Source: Helicobacter sp. (lineage in GTDB: Bacteria > Campylobacterota > Campylobacteria > Campylobacterales > Helicobacteraceae). From it: DNA of 50,896 nt. Below the pieces are notes generated by a model. It worked only from the letters and a program-made list of their open reading frames with translations. It did not search any database and had not been told where the DNA came from. Numbering within the stretch: position 1 is the first letter of the stretch; each line of letters opens with the position of its first letter. The stretch covers positions 1 through 50,896 of the forward strand of contig NZ_JAFVUX010000032.1 of NCBI RefSeq assembly GCF_017502485.1, in the 5' to 3' direction. Shown here piece by piece: positions 1 to 8,986 of this stretch. Made by a program: the position numbers and the translations under genes.

Positions 1-504
1 CGCTCACTGCGACTAGGGGATTTTGATGTGCTTATTGGAATAAATCTTTTGCGCGAGGGGCTGGATTTACCAGAAGTTAGCCTAATAGCCATAATGGATG
101 CGGATAAAGAAGGATTCTTACGTAGTGAAACAAGCCTTATTCAAACAATGGGGAGAGCAGCAAGGAATGTCAATGGCAAGGTGATTTTGTATGCTAAAAA
201 AATTACAGACTCTATGCAGAGGGCGTTTGATATTACAGATTATCGCCGAGCTAAGCAAGAAGCATTTAATAAAACACATAACATCACGCCAAAGAGTGTC
301 ACGCGCAATGTCGAGCAAGAGTTGCGATTAGAGAGCTCTAGCACCCTTTATGAAAAATCCAGCAAGCTACGCAAGCTCCCAAAATCAGAAAAAGAAGCAA
401 TCATTAAAGACCTAAAACACAAAATGCACCAAGCAGCCCAAGCACTAGAGTTTGAAGAAGCAGCTAGAATCCGCGATGAGATAGCTAAAATCCGCACGAT
501 GTAA
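1..504 (+). CDS. uvrB: UvrABC system protein B, C-terminal part (5' end outside window)
   Basis: This is the damage-recognition helicase-like subunit of nucleotide excision repair, which loads with UvrA and recruits UvrC. The frame is open from base 1, so the gene starts before the window. Visible are the helicase-core motifs of the C-terminal RecA-like domain ([19 protein letters not shown], then a QTMGRAARN motif VI) and, at the end, the small UVR domain (about the last 35 residues, with [16 protein letters not shown]) that binds UvrC. It reads towards the converging nusB group. About 106 bp separates the two stop codons and no clear terminator was seen there. Identity is very secure. Confidence 0.96.
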   Translation, partial: RSLRLGDFDVLIGINLLREGLDLPEVSLIAIMDADKEGFLRSETSLIQTMGRAARNVNGKVILYAKKITDSMQRAFDITDYRRAKQEAFNKTHNITPKSVTRNVEQELRLESSSTLYEKSSKLRKLPKSEKEAIIKDLKHKMHQAAQALEFEEAARIRDEIAKIRTM

Positions 505-610
505 TAGAAGACTAGCTCAAAGCTCACGCCAAGCGCGCACTACAAGCATTATGATTTCTACCCCATTCTTCTAGAACCAACCCACAATGCACACGATACA
601 TAACCACAGC

Positions 611-1021
611 TCAACTCTCTTGCTTTTGTGCGCGAGAGAGTGCATCAAGCACAGCATTGATAAGTTTAGGGGCGTTATCATCTCCATACATTTTAGCTAG
701 CTCTATGGCTTCGTTGATGATGATGGGTGAGTCGGTTTGCGTGTAGAGTATCTCATACGCTCCAAGTCGTAATATGCTCTTCTCCATTTGTCCTAATCGA
801 GAAAACTCCCACTCCTTCAAATACTGCTCCAGCATCTCTCCCAAAGAGTCAAAACGCTCAATCACCCCCTGCAAAAGCCCTAGCGCGAAGTCTTGTTGCT
901 TGTTTTTAATCTTGCGCGCTAATAGCATATCTGGTGCATTTTGCATAATAGCAGTATTTCCGCACGCATAGGCATAGAGCAGTCCCACGACAGCCTCACG
1001 CGCTTGCGTCCTAGTCGCCAT
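611..1021 (-). CDS. nusB: Transcription antitermination protein NusB
   Basis: A 136-residue all-helical protein that joins NusE (S10) on boxA RNA in rRNA antitermination. The N-terminus (ATRTQAREAVVGLLYAY) and the C-terminal part (INEAIELAKMYGDDNAPKLINAVLD) are typical NusB, and the length is normal. Its ATG overlaps the ribH stop by one base (TAATG), so translation is probably coupled. The order kdsA-ribH-nusB matches the start of the H. pylori genome as I remember it. Confidence 0.96.
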   Translation of the reverse strand: MATRTQAREAVVGLLYAYACGNTAIMQNAPDMLLARKIKNKQQDFALGLLQGVIERFDSLGEMLEQYLKEWEFSRLGQMEKSILRLGAYEILYTQTDSPIIINEAIELAKMYGDDNAPKLINAVLDALSRAQKQES

Positions 1022-1485
1022 TAAATTGTCCTACATAAATCCATAAGCTCAATGAGTGAATTCATCGCTTCAAAGCCTTTGTTCCCTACTTTGGCTCCCG
1101 CCCTATCAATTGCTTGCTCAATATTATCAGTCGTTAGCACACCAAAGCTCACAGGGATTCCATACTGCAAGGTAGTATTGGCAATGCCCTTTGTCGTCTC
1201 TGCACTTACATAGTCAAAGTGCGGTGTCCCACCACGGATCACTGCTCCTAGCGTGCATACCCCTTGATATTGTCCATTTTTGAGCAAGCGATCAAGCACA
1301 AATGGCAACTCCCACGCCCCCGGAGCTAGTACAATATCAAGTAGCTCAGTATCCCCCCCGTGGCGCAAAAAGCTATCCTTCGCTCCTTCCACCAAGCGAT
1401 CTGTGATGATGTGATTAAACCTAGAGCAAATAATGGCGACTTTCTCATCACCTTGTAAGATAATTTTCCCTTCAAGTATTCTCAT
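1021..1485 (-). CDS. ribH: 6,7-dimethyl-8-ribityllumazine synthase
   Basis: Penultimate enzyme of riboflavin synthesis. It condenses 5-amino-6-ribitylaminouracil with dihydroxybutanone phosphate and usually forms pentamers or icosahedral shells. The 154-residue product has the family blocks [28 protein letters not shown], and [18 protein letters not shown], the last containing the catalytic His. The [16 protein letters not shown] segment is the usual C-terminal signature. It sits between kdsA and nusB, with 29 bp to kdsA. Confidence 0.97.
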   Translation of the reverse strand: MRILEGKIILQGDEKVAIICSRFNHIITDRLVEGAKDSFLRHGGDTELLDIVLAPGAWELPFVLDRLLKNGQYQGVCTLGAVIRGGTPHFDYVSAETTKGIANTTLQYGIPVSFGVLTTDNIEQAIDRAGAKVGNKGFEAMNSLIELMDLCRTI

Positions 1486-1514
1486 AAAGCGCTCCTTATT
1501 TATAAATTTACACT

Positions 1515-2351
1515 TTAGTGCGCATTAAGCGCATTTCTAATGGCAAAGATTTCATCAAAAAGTGAGGGTAACTTCTCTAAAGCAATCATATTTGCTCCAT
1601 CACTTAGGGCATTTGCCGGATCGTAATGTGTCTCTATGAAAAACCCATCAACCCCAACAGCAGCTGCTGCACGCGCAAGATATGGGGCAAAGGAGCTATC
1701 CCCACCGCTTTTGCCCCCGCCCATACCGGGCATTTGCACACTATGAGTTACATCAAAAATCACAGGTGCAAACTCACGCATAACCACAAGCGAGCGCATA
1801 TCTACAACCAAGTTTCCATAACCAAAGCTTGACCCACGCTCAGTGAGACATAACCCATATTTGCTAGATTCTAGATAGCTAGCCTCTGCGCCCCCACGCG
1901 TTTTAATCGCCTTGAGTGCGCTATAACGCATATCTTTTGGGTTCATAAACTGCCCCTTTTTGATATTGATTTGTGCCGTTGTTTTTGCCACCGCAACAAT
2001 CAAATCTGTCTGCCTACATAAAAATGCTGGAATCTGAATCACATCAACCACTTCAGCAAGTGAAACTGCTTGGTAGGGCTCGTGTATATCTGTGATAAGC
2101 TTGTAACCAAAATCTCTTTTGATAGATTCTAGCATTGCAAGCCCTTTATCAAGCCCCGGACCTCGGTAGCTCTCAAGGCTTGTACGATTTGCCTTATCAA
2201 AACTTGCCTTGAAGTAAAGCTCACAATCATTACGCTTATGTAAAAATTCTAGCCCAGCAGCAATGCGCTGCAACTGTTCTAGACTCTCAATCACACAAGG
2301 ACCACAGAAAATGGTTAGCCCACTACTATTTGGTTGAAATATCTCTGCCAT
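1515..2351 (-). CDS. kdsA: 3-deoxy-8-phosphooctulonate (KDO-8-P) synthase
   Basis: Condenses phosphoenolpyruvate with D-arabinose 5-phosphate to make KDO 8-phosphate for lipopolysaccharide. The 278-residue length is standard. Conserved blocks are the N-terminal [36 protein letters not shown], and TDIHEPYQA. The NPKDM and [16 protein letters not shown] segments follow, then VTHSVQMPG. The Cys in GPCVIES is the position used as a metal ligand in the metal-dependent subclass. Its product pathway connects with waaA (23241-24530), which transfers Kdo to lipid A. Confidence 0.97.
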   Translation of the reverse strand: MAEIFQPNSSGLTIFCGPCVIESLEQLQRIAAGLEFLHKRNDCELYFKASFDKANRTSLESYRGPGLDKGLAMLESIKRDFGYKLITDIHEPYQAVSLAEVVDVIQIPAFLCRQTDLIVAVAKTTAQINIKKGQFMNPKDMRYSALKAIKTRGGAEASYLESSKYGLCLTERGSSFGYGNLVVDMRSLVVMREFAPVIFDVTHSVQMPGMGGGKSGGDSSFAPYLARAAAAVGVDGFFIETHYDPANALSDGANMIALEKLPSLFDEIFAIRNALNAH

Positions 2352-2399
2352 TGTTTTTCCTTACTCTCAAATTCTAATCTGCATTATAAAACCTTTGCA

Positions 2400-3020
2400 C
2401 TAACCACAATCCCCTTCCTTAAAGTCAATATAGCAGCTTATAAGCTCATAGTCGATAGAATCTAGCTCTTTAGATTCTAGCTTTTCAAAAAGCCCAAGCA
2501 CAAATAAGTCATACTCTTGCATAAATGCCGGTGCTTTGCTTAGAAGCATATCTGTGAAAGTTCGCATATCTTGCAGACTAAACTCATCATTCCAAAAGTT
2601 CTCATATAGATCAAAATACTGGAATTTACAGCTAAATATACTCATATTTTTGCTGGCAAGAGCATTGGTAAATCTCTTGCCAATGGGTGTTTGCAGTGCG
2701 TCTAAAAGCTCGTATTTATAGGGGCGAGATTCTAACATTTGTAGAAAAAATCTTTTGCCATCTTTTTGGACAACTTCTATCGCCTTTGTCGTTTTATTTT
2801 TAAATATCTTTTGACTCTCTTTGCTTAAGCAAGATGACAATTGCGCCTTATACTGCGTTTCTTTAGGCTGGGTAGTAATGTTATCAAACAATACTTGCAT
2901 ATTTAGTGCATCAAAGATCTCTTCAGCCACTAGGGATTTTGCAACTAATGTGCCACAGCAAAGCAAAACCATAGCGCACAAACGCGCGAGAAAATAGTGC
3001 ATTTGTTTTGTAGGTATCAC
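2400..3020 (-). CDS. Small exported protein of unknown function
   Basis: Not recognised. The 206-residue product starts with a signal peptide (basic start, hydrophobic stretch LARLCAMVLLCCGTLVA, likely cleaved near AKS), so it is probably periplasmic. The mature part is helical and acidic. A segment ALQTPIGKRF faintly recalls DUF2059-type secreted proteins, but this is too weak to name it. A GTG start at 3020 is preferred over the ATG at 3002: an AAGGA lies 6 nt upstream, and the GTG overlaps the carbonic anhydrase stop (GTGA). It is probably translated in an operon with carbonic anhydrase and kdsA. As I recall, this gene is not between those two genes in H. pylori. Confidence 0.7.
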   Translation of the reverse strand: MIPTKQMHYFLARLCAMVLLCCGTLVAKSLVAEEIFDALNMQVLFDNITTQPKETQYKAQLSSCLSKESQKIFKNKTTKAIEVVQKDGKRFFLQMLESRPYKYELLDALQTPIGKRFTNALASKNMSIFSCKFQYFDLYENFWNDEFSLQDMRTFTDMLLSKAPAFMQEYDLFVLGLFEKLESKELDSIDYELISCYIDFKEGDCG

Positions 3021-3664
3021 TTTTTGTCCTTTTGGACAATGGACTTAAACTCGCGTTTAATCATATTGTAGTTTAAGATCTCGCCCGTCTCGATAATGTA
3101 ATACCACCCATACACGCGCAACTCTCCCCTATCAAATCGTTCTTCAACAAAAGGGTAACTCATAAGATTTTCTAGTTGTTGCTCGATATTGATTAGCTCT
3201 GTAAGCCAAGTACGCTTTGATTTAGAACTAGGCTTCAAAGCTTGCACTTTTTCTTTTACGGGGTCAAGCAACCTTAGCCATTTTTTCACATAGGGCGTCT
3301 CATCAAGCTTTTTGGGTGGCTCATAGATGAACTCACAAGCACCACAATTACTATGCCCACAAATGATGATGTTTTGTATTTCTAAAATAGTAAGTGCATA
3401 TTCAATAGCTGCTGTCGTAGCCAAAAAACCCTCACGCAAAGCTTGCGATTCTTTGTAAGGAGGGACGATATTGCCCACATTACGCACGACAAATAAATCT
3501 CCGGGCTTGGTATTGGTGATAAGATTGGGGACGACACGAGAATCCACACAGGTAATAAATAGCGTATGTGGGTCTTGGTGCTGCTTTAGCGACTCATACA
3601 GATCTTTGTGCGCGGAAAAATCCTCTTCTTGAAACTTAATCGCACCTTCAAATAACTCTTTCAT
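3017..3664 (-). CDS. Beta-class carbonic anhydrase
   Basis: Interconverts CO2 and bicarbonate. In H. pylori the equivalent gene lies next to kdsA, as here. The 215-residue form has the beta-class zinc ligands Cys39 (in CVDSR, with Asp41 and Arg43 forming the usual dyad), His104 and Cys107 (in GHSNCGAC), plus the NLITNTKPGDLFVVRNVGN block. There is no signal peptide, so it should be cytoplasmic. The frame is open further upstream to 3775, but the ATG at 3664 has a GAGG 8 nt before it and gives the family N-terminus MKELFEGAIKFQEEDF. The longer start adds 37 residues unlike any carbonic anhydrase. Confidence 0.93.
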   Translation of the reverse strand: MKELFEGAIKFQEEDFSAHKDLYESLKQHQDPHTLFITCVDSRVVPNLITNTKPGDLFVVRNVGNIVPPYKESQALREGFLATTAAIEYALTILEIQNIIICGHSNCGACEFIYEPPKKLDETPYVKKWLRLLDPVKEKVQALKPSSKSKRTWLTELINIEQQLENLMSYPFVEERFDRGELRVYGWYYIIETGEILNYNMIKREFKSIVQKDKK

Positions 3665-3816
3665 ACCAAACCTCAAAACCACAAAATGCATTAAGCAAAA
3701 TCTAAAGTAATACCCCACATTGTAGCTTACTTGTGGTAAAAAAACAATTTCACTAGCCCTAGAGCACACAACCAAACATAGCTTTAGGGCTAATTTACCT
3801 GTAGCATTACAAGACT

Positions 3817-4908
3817 CTAGAGATTTGATCGCAAAAACAGTTCCACCCCATCGTGCAATAACAGCAACTCAACTTTCCCACGCAAGGCTGCTTGCGAAAA
3901 AAGCTGGCGAAAATGCCAAAATTCGCTATCTTTTTTAATGGGGGTCTTATTGATCCAAATAAATTTATCTCCCACACTTAGTTGAGAGAGTCCATCTGGC
4001 AGGGGCTTTGCGATCGCTCTAATCACCAAGTCTCTATCAATCACCACCCCATAACGCTCAAAAAATGTATCCTGCAATATCCCTCCACCATAGCGACGAT
4101 CCACCTGCACAGATACTTCAAGCAACTTATTGTTGCGCAGGATTCTTACTTGCGCCTTACTTTTTGGCACAAGATCTGCTACAAGCCACTCAAACTGCGC
4201 AAGAGAAGAAATCTCACGCCCGTTGATTGCTATAATCCTATCTTTTGGCATCAGTAGTCTTTGTGGAAAAAATATATCAATTTGCTCGACAATCACGCCT
4301 TTTGGGTGCTGATCTTTGGTGGTTTGTAAATTGGGGGCAACTCGCACGCCAATATCTCCATATTGCCCGCCACGCGCACTTAAAAATCTATCGATTAAGA
4401 TTTTAGGGACGAAGTATTGCCCATACGCGCTAATCCCATAACTCTGGTAGCAAATCGTGCTAATAACAGAATCTTTAGGCAAGGTCGTGCTAAACTTCCC
4501 TAGATCAAACATACCTTTTTCAAAATTTACAACACTCCCAGGTATCACTTGTGTCGCATTGACAGCAGCTAGTGGCAAAGTATGAGCAAAGGCATCAAGT
4601 GGCTTTAAGCGGTAGCTTTTTTGTAGCCTTCCAGAAAAAAGATATAGCCCCAAAAAAGGATCATGCTTGATAATGCGCGAAGAGTGCAAAGGTTTTTGCG
4701 AAAAAGCAATGAGATAAGGAACATCATTATACAAGATAGAATATACCCTAGTAGAATCTATCACACTCGTTGCTTGCTTGTAGTAAGTCTTACAAGCTGA
4801 ATAATCAAGTCCATACGCCCAGCAGACACAAGTAAGCCAAAATAGTAGTGCTTGCATCATAGTCATCGTAGCAATGTTGTGTAGTTTTATGTTTTTTACA
4901 TTTGCCAT
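3817..4908 (-). CDS. Periplasmic PDZ-domain protein
   Basis: A predicted secreted protein of about 363 residues. The ATG at 4908 is chosen because an AAGGA lies about 10 nt upstream and it gives a basic n-region followed by the hydrophobic core MMQALLFWLTCVCWAYG. The middle is a PDZ-like domain (KGVIVEQIDIFFPQRLLMPKDRIIAINGREISSLAQF in two pieces), and a second, weaker PDZ-like repeat may lie near the C-terminus (LSQLSVGDKFIWINKTPI). There is no protease active site, so it is more likely a binding or scaffold protein than a DegP or CtpA peptidase. It diverges from the gene at 5086. Related hypothetical PDZ proteins occur in Campylobacterota; the role is unknown. Confidence 0.8.
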   Translation of the reverse strand: MANVKNIKLHNIATMTMMQALLFWLTCVCWAYGLDYSACKTYYKQATSVIDSTRVYSILYNDVPYLIAFSQKPLHSSRIIKHDPFLGLYLFSGRLQKSYRLKPLDAFAHTLPLAAVNATQVIPGSVVNFEKGMFDLGKFSTTLPKDSVISTICYQSYGISAYGQYFVPKILIDRFLSARGGQYGDIGVRVAPNLQTTKDQHPKGVIVEQIDIFFPQRLLMPKDRIIAINGREISSLAQFEWLVADLVPKSKAQVRILRNNKLLEVSVQVDRRYGGGILQDTFFERYGVVIDRDLVIRAIAKPLPDGLSQLSVGDKFIWINKTPIKKDSEFWHFRQLFSQAALRGKVELLLLHDGVELFLRSNL

Positions 4909-5011
4909 AGTGCAGTGTATCCTTGATAGATTTGGGCAATTATAACAAAAGAGCAAAACTTATGTACTGCGATTTGTCACATCTAGGTTTTATGCGGGTA
5001 TATTTATATTT

Positions 5012-5020
5012 TGCTATAAT
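5012..5020 (+). promoter_or_regulatory. Extended -10 promoter for the 5086 gene
   Basis: TGCTATAAT is a good extended -10 box for the Helicobacter housekeeping sigma factor, which often lacks a clear -35. AT-rich DNA lies upstream. Transcription would start near 5027, about 60 nt before the ATG at 5086. Predicted from sequence only. Confidence 0.5.
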
Positions 5021-5085
5021 TTGAATTTGGTGAGTTTGGACTATGCGTGTTGACTAATTCTAGGAATTTTTAGGAGAGAATCTAT

Positions 5086-6531
5086 ATGTTAACAGGAAAG
5101 CTGATTGTTATTGATGAAGAGGCAAAAAAGGGCAAGATAGAGCAAGATTTAAACCAGCGCGTATTTGACTTTGATTTTACAGTGTGGGATACAGACTCTG
5201 GAGAGATGGCTGTGGGGGAAGAAGTAGAATTTGAAGTAGAAATGCGTGTAGTAACCCATGCTAGAATCAAGCCAAAGCCCATAGACCCCGATGAAATCCC
5301 TATGACCAAGCTACCAAATGTATGTATTGAAGAGTTTTTTGCTAGGGAGAATGAAATCTTGCTTGAGTACAGGGACTTTATAGAAGGGCATTTGAGTCTT
5401 GACTTTTTGCGTATGAGAAGATTTTTGCTCACGGCGTATAATGACCTATGCGAAATGGATAATCTTATAGAAAACGACGAACTGCGCAAAACAAAGATAG
5501 AGATCAACCACCTATGGAAAGAGTTTGAAAACTATGTCAAAAAAGCTCAATACACCCCAGCATACGCGTTTGAAAAGATCTTTCTCTCCAAACAAACAGA
5601 ATACATCAAGGTAGAAAAAGACATAGAAGCCACTCAGCTAGCCCTAAACAATGCCAAAGCACAATGTCAAGTCCTAGGAAACAATCTTGATGCTAGCGAA
5701 AAGCGTCTGCAGCGTATGGCAAGCGGATCTGGACGCAGTGGGCAGGAATACTTGCGCTTTGAAAAAGAAGTCAAGATGATGCGCAGAACCTATGTCGATC
5801 TTATTCAGTTTGTCGCCACGCGCCAAGAGTGGCTAGCGCACGAAAGAGAGCGTATGAAAAAGTTCAAGGAAGTGCATTTTCAAGAGTTTGCTGATGTCTA
5901 TGCGCCAATGTTGCGTGACATTAAAGACCGATTTATAGGATTACTAAACTCCAAAGCATATGATTTAGATTCTGAGCTTTGGACTAGGGCAAAGAAGTCT
6001 CAAATCGTGCGCAAGTTCTTCCGCGATGCGCGGATCGAAGGGGGGTTTTCCTCTAAGACATTTTTGCGCTATTTTCTCCGCGGTCTTGATAGAAACAAGG
6101 CTTCACCAAAGACAAAAGAGCTTTTCAACCTCTTAAAATATTTAGAAGAAGTCAGTCATAAAAATGTGCTTGTTCTGCGTAGCTCAGCTGTTAATGCGCT
6201 TAAATACAAAGAAGTCATTGAAAAAATAGATTCTACCCTTACAGTTAGTGTAGATACAAACCCAATCAATGCGTTAAAGCTACTTGCTACCACACGGCAA
6301 GATATTGTCGTGCTAGATGAGCAAATCGGAGAGATAAGCGCACTAGATTTTATCCAAAACACCAAACAACTCCCACAAAAAGAGCCGGCAAAGCCCATTG
6401 CATTCTGCCTTGTGGTAGCAAAACTGCCTGATTATGAAAAAGCCGAGGAGGCAAAGCAACTTGGCGTGCAATATTTTATCCCAGAGCAGAATATGGACGC
6501 ACTTTTTGATTCCGTGCGAATGGCACTCTAA
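5086..6531 (+). CDS. OB-like / coiled-coil / receiver-like protein
   Basis: Function unknown. Residues 1-62 look like a small beta-barrel of the cold-shock or S1 kind (MLTGKLIVIDEEAKKGKI, then EEVEFEVEMRVVTHARIK). Residues 80-350 are helical and charged, with a probable coiled coil at about 165-265. Residues 359-481 have the alternating pattern of a response-regulator receiver domain: VLVLRSS, then IVVLDEQIGEISALDFI with Asp411 at the phospho-acceptor position, then GVQYFIPEQ. The acidic pair normally after strand 1 is replaced by RSS, and the Lys after strand 5 is missing, so normal phosphorylation is doubtful. The start has an AGGAG about 8 nt upstream. ispA and surE follow, so it may share their transcript. 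Confidence 0.8.
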   Translation: MLTGKLIVIDEEAKKGKIEQDLNQRVFDFDFTVWDTDSGEMAVGEEVEFEVEMRVVTHARIKPKPIDPDEIPMTKLPNVCIEEFFARENEILLEYRDFIEGHLSLDFLRMRRFLLTAYNDLCEMDNLIENDELRKTKIEINHLWKEFENYVKKAQYTPAYAFEKIFLSKQTEYIKVEKDIEATQLALNNAKAQCQVLGNNLDASEKRLQRMASGSGRSGQEYLRFEKEVKMMRRTYVDLIQFVATRQEWLAHERERMKKFKEVHFQEFADVYAPMLRDIKDRFIGLLNSKAYDLDSELWTRAKKSQIVRKFFRDARIEGGFSSKTFLRYFLRGLDRNKASPKTKELFNLLKYLEEVSHKNVLVLRSSAVNALKYKEVIEKIDSTLTVSVDTNPINALKLLATTRQDIVVLDEQIGEISALDFIQNTKQLPQKEPAKPIAFCLVVAKLPDYEKAEEAKQLGVQYFIPEQNMDALFDSVRMAL

Positions 6532-6558
6532 GCAATAAGCTAGAATCTAAGGAGCACA

Positions 6559-7425
6559 ATGCAGTATCAACAAAGTATCCAAGAGTTTGAGCAATTTTTA
6601 CAAGCAAGCGCACCGCAAATTCCAAGTTTCCATCCGTATTTTGCCAAGGCTTTTTGGGAAATGTTCCTTTATGGAGGGAAGCGTTTCCGCCCTAATCTGC
6701 TACTTGCTGTTGTCTCTGGGTTAAATCCCCTAATGATTAAAAACTCCTTTTTACCAGCATTGGCACTAGAGTGCTTGCATACCTACTCGCTAATCCACGA
6801 TGATCTACCTTGTATGGACAATGCTCCTTTGCGCAGGGGTAAGCCCACATTACACACAACCTATGATGAAGTGAGTGCGACACTTGTGGGCGATGGGCTT
6901 AATACTTATGCATTCTATCTCCTAAGCTGCTCAAAGCTAGACTCTAGCATACAAGTCCGGCTGGTAAAAGAGCTTGCCTATGCAGGTGGCATAGGTGGTA
7001 TGATCATTGGGCAGGCACTTGACTGTCACTTTGAGAATCAAGCCCTACCGCTAGAAAAGCTCCAAGAAATCCACATCAACAAAACAGCAAAGCTCATCGC
7101 CGCAAGTCTCAAAATGGGTGCAATCATAGCCAATGCCACACATTCTCTCACCCAGGATTTATGGGACTTTGGCTTGCGACTTGGGCTGTTTTTCCAAATA
7201 CGAGATGATGTGATTGATGCAGTACAAGAAGAAGTCCAAGCAGGCAAGCCCACGCGCAATGATTGGAAGAAAAACAGTTATGTTAATCTCTTAGGACTTG
7301 CACAGGCTAAAGAGCTTTTGCAAGCAGAATCTAGCGCACTCACACAAAGCTTGCATGATTTCCCGCAGTCCATAGTTGAGAATCTCTCAATGCTTTTGGG
7401 GGATTATTTTAAGGAGATTGCATGA
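6559..7425 (+). CDS. ispA: Polyprenyl synthetase (farnesyl diphosphate synthase type)
   Basis: Chain-elongating prenyltransferase of isoprenoid synthesis, adding isopentenyl diphosphate to DMAPP/GPP. The 288-residue protein has the first Asp-rich motif DDLPCMD followed by NAPLRRGKPTLH, and the second motif DDVID. A GGKRFRPNL segment binds the substrate diphosphate. The short-chain type is inferred from length and from the CLHTYSLIHDDLPCMD context. AAGGAGC precedes the ATG. The gene overlaps surE by 4 bp (ATGA); ispA-surE adjacency also occurs in H. pylori. Confidence 0.94.
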   Translation: MQYQQSIQEFEQFLQASAPQIPSFHPYFAKAFWEMFLYGGKRFRPNLLLAVVSGLNPLMIKNSFLPALALECLHTYSLIHDDLPCMDNAPLRRGKPTLHTTYDEVSATLVGDGLNTYAFYLLSCSKLDSSIQVRLVKELAYAGGIGGMIIGQALDCHFENQALPLEKLQEIHINKTAKLIAASLKMGAIIANATHSLTQDLWDFGLRLGLFFQIRDDVIDAVQEEVQAGKPTRNDWKKNSYVNLLGLAQAKELLQAESSALTQSLHDFPQSIVENLSMLLGDYFKEIA

Positions 7426-8195
7426 AGGAGATTTTAATCACCAATGATGATGGCTTTGATGCTGCTGGGATTCTAGCTCTAAAGGAAGCGCTTAGCCCAC
7501 TGGGGCGTGTGTGTGTAGTCGCTCCAGCTAGAGAGAAGTCCGCGTGCGGACACGGACTTACTATCACAAAACCTCTCTCCCTTATCTCTGTGGGCAAAGA
7601 TGCCTACAAGCTTGATGATGGCACGCCTGCAGATTGTATTTATCTAGCGTGCAACACACTCTATAAGGAGTATAATCGCAAGCCAGACTTAATTGTCTCT
7701 GGGATTAACATCGGTTGCAATATGGGTGAAGATGTAACCTACTCTGGCACTGTAGCAGGAGCTATGGAGGGCGCGATTTTAGGAGTCCCTAGCATTGCGA
7801 TTTCACAACTACTTAAGAAAGAGTGCGATAGGGAGTGTGATTTTAGCCTTGCAAAAAAAGTGGCCTTTGACCTAGCGCAAAAGCTCTTAACACATAACCC
7901 ACTGCCCAAGCGCAAGCTTCTCAATGTCAATATCCCCATCGCCACAGAATCCAAAGGTTACAAGATCACAGAGCTAGGCGTGCGTCTCTATGGCAATGAT
8001 GTGGTTAAAGCACGCAACCCACGCGATGAAGAATATTATTGGCTAGGCACACATCAGCTTGAGTGGGAGGAGCGTAGCGAGAGAGCAAGCGACTTTAACG
8101 CGGTGATGAGTGGCTATGTCTCTATCACACCAATTACTTTAGATATGACAAGCTATGATGATATACACGCACTTACACAATGGATACACTATTAG
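7422..8195 (+). CDS. surE: 5'/3'-nucleotidase SurE
   Basis: Metal-dependent nucleoside monophosphatase. The 257-residue product shows the N-terminal metal site (ITNDDGFDAAGI), the VVAPAREKSACG block, and the SGINIGCNMGEDVTYSGTVA loop supplying the conserved Ser/Asn and substrate contacts. Length is normal. It overlaps ispA by 4 bp, indicating translational coupling, and a terminator-like hairpin overlaps its stop codon. Confidence 0.96.
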   Translation: MKEILITNDDGFDAAGILALKEALSPLGRVCVVAPAREKSACGHGLTITKPLSLISVGKDAYKLDDGTPADCIYLACNTLYKEYNRKPDLIVSGINIGCNMGEDVTYSGTVAGAMEGAILGVPSIAISQLLKKECDRECDFSLAKKVAFDLAQKLLTHNPLPKRKLLNVNIPIATESKGYKITELGVRLYGNDVVKARNPRDEEYYWLGTHQLEWEERSERASDFNAVMSGYVSITPITLDMTSYDDIHALTQWIHY

Positions 8196-8222
8196 GGGTA
8201 GATTCTACCTAACTAATTTTTT
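8192..8222 (+). terminator. Rho-independent terminator-like hairpin after surE
   Basis: TTAGG-GG-TAGA pairs with TCTA-CCTAA around a one-base loop, with a two-base bulge. Soon after come six T residues (8217-8222). The stem overlaps the surE stop and contains the TAGATTCTA word that is common in this window. The gene on the other side converges. Confidence 0.5.
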
Positions 8223-8245
8223 CCTGCTAGGGTTTGCTTGAGATT

Positions 8246-8926
8246 TTACTTTTTAACCCCAAGCATTTTAGTGCGACTAATAAGGCAGCTAAAGTTGTAG
8301 TAAGTAAGTGGCGCGCTATAGCTATAGCTCTCGCCCCTAGTAAAATCGATTCTAGAAATTGTCTGATGGATTAGATCTTGATAAATTCCCTCATAAATGC
8401 ACACGCCATCTTGGATAGAGCCATCGATATAGAGAATCCGCTTTTTCATATGATTATCATACCAATCCATAATGAAATGGTATTCTGCAGAGAGATTAAG
8501 CGAAGTGGTATAGCCAGTGATGATCGGATAAGTCTCCTCCCTGCAGTAATACATCCCATCATAATTAAAGCACGCGGAGCGATCTATCATCTTCGATGGG
8601 ACATACTGCACGCTAGAGCTAGGGTGGCTTCTCGCCATTTTCACAAGGCTTACATAGATGATATTGCGCGCACTTTTTTCCGGGATTTGCCCCTGCATAT
8701 ACAAGGAGTTAAACCCTCTTTTTTCTAGTTCTTGCTTGATAAAAAGTATGTATGAAGCAGCGAGCAAGTCCCCTTTATAAGGTGCGATAATCACAGGAGC
8801 ATTGATATTGAACTGATAGCTATGTTGGATTGAAGAAGTATATTTCATCTCAATCAGATTATTAGCACAGCCTAAGAAAAACGCCCCACACACCACACCA
8901 TACACAAGACTCATATATGCTCGCAC
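8246..8926 (-). CDS. Putative lipoprotein of unknown function
   Basis: The 226-residue product begins with a short lipoprotein signal ending in a lipobox (FFLGC, Cys20), so Lgt (26064-26951) would acylate it. The next residues are ANN with no Asp at +2, so an outer-membrane location is plausible. The mature part is mixed alpha/beta (PVIIAPYKGDLLAASYILFI, with a central region of Tyr and Cys residues) and matches no family I recognise. The GTG at 8926 is preferred because a GGGAG lies 6 nt upstream; an ATG four codons in (8914) is the alternative. It is the last gene of the dnaB-comEC side, about 60 bp after comEC starts to read away upstream of it. Confidence 0.72.
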   Translation of the reverse strand: MRAYMSLVYGVVCGAFFLGCANNLIEMKYTSSIQHSYQFNINAPVIIAPYKGDLLAASYILFIKQELEKRGFNSLYMQGQIPEKSARNIIYVSLVKMARSHPSSSVQYVPSKMIDRSACFNYDGMYYCREETYPIITGYTTSLNLSAEYHFIMDWYDNHMKKRILYIDGSIQDGVCIYEGIYQDLIHQTISRIDFTRGESYSYSAPLTYYNFSCLISRTKMLGVKK

Positions 8927-8986
8927 AAGACACTCCCAAACTTCCTAAATACTTTACATTAGCAGATTACATAAGTTTCAAGCAAA

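Noticed and set aside
5082-5507. Minus-strand frame of 141 codons opposite the 5086 gene
   Set aside because: Ser/Ile-rich shadow of the real gene on the other strand, with no ribosome site.
6042-6048. Short G run in the 5086 gene as a possible switch
   Set aside because: Only about six G, too short to slip often.
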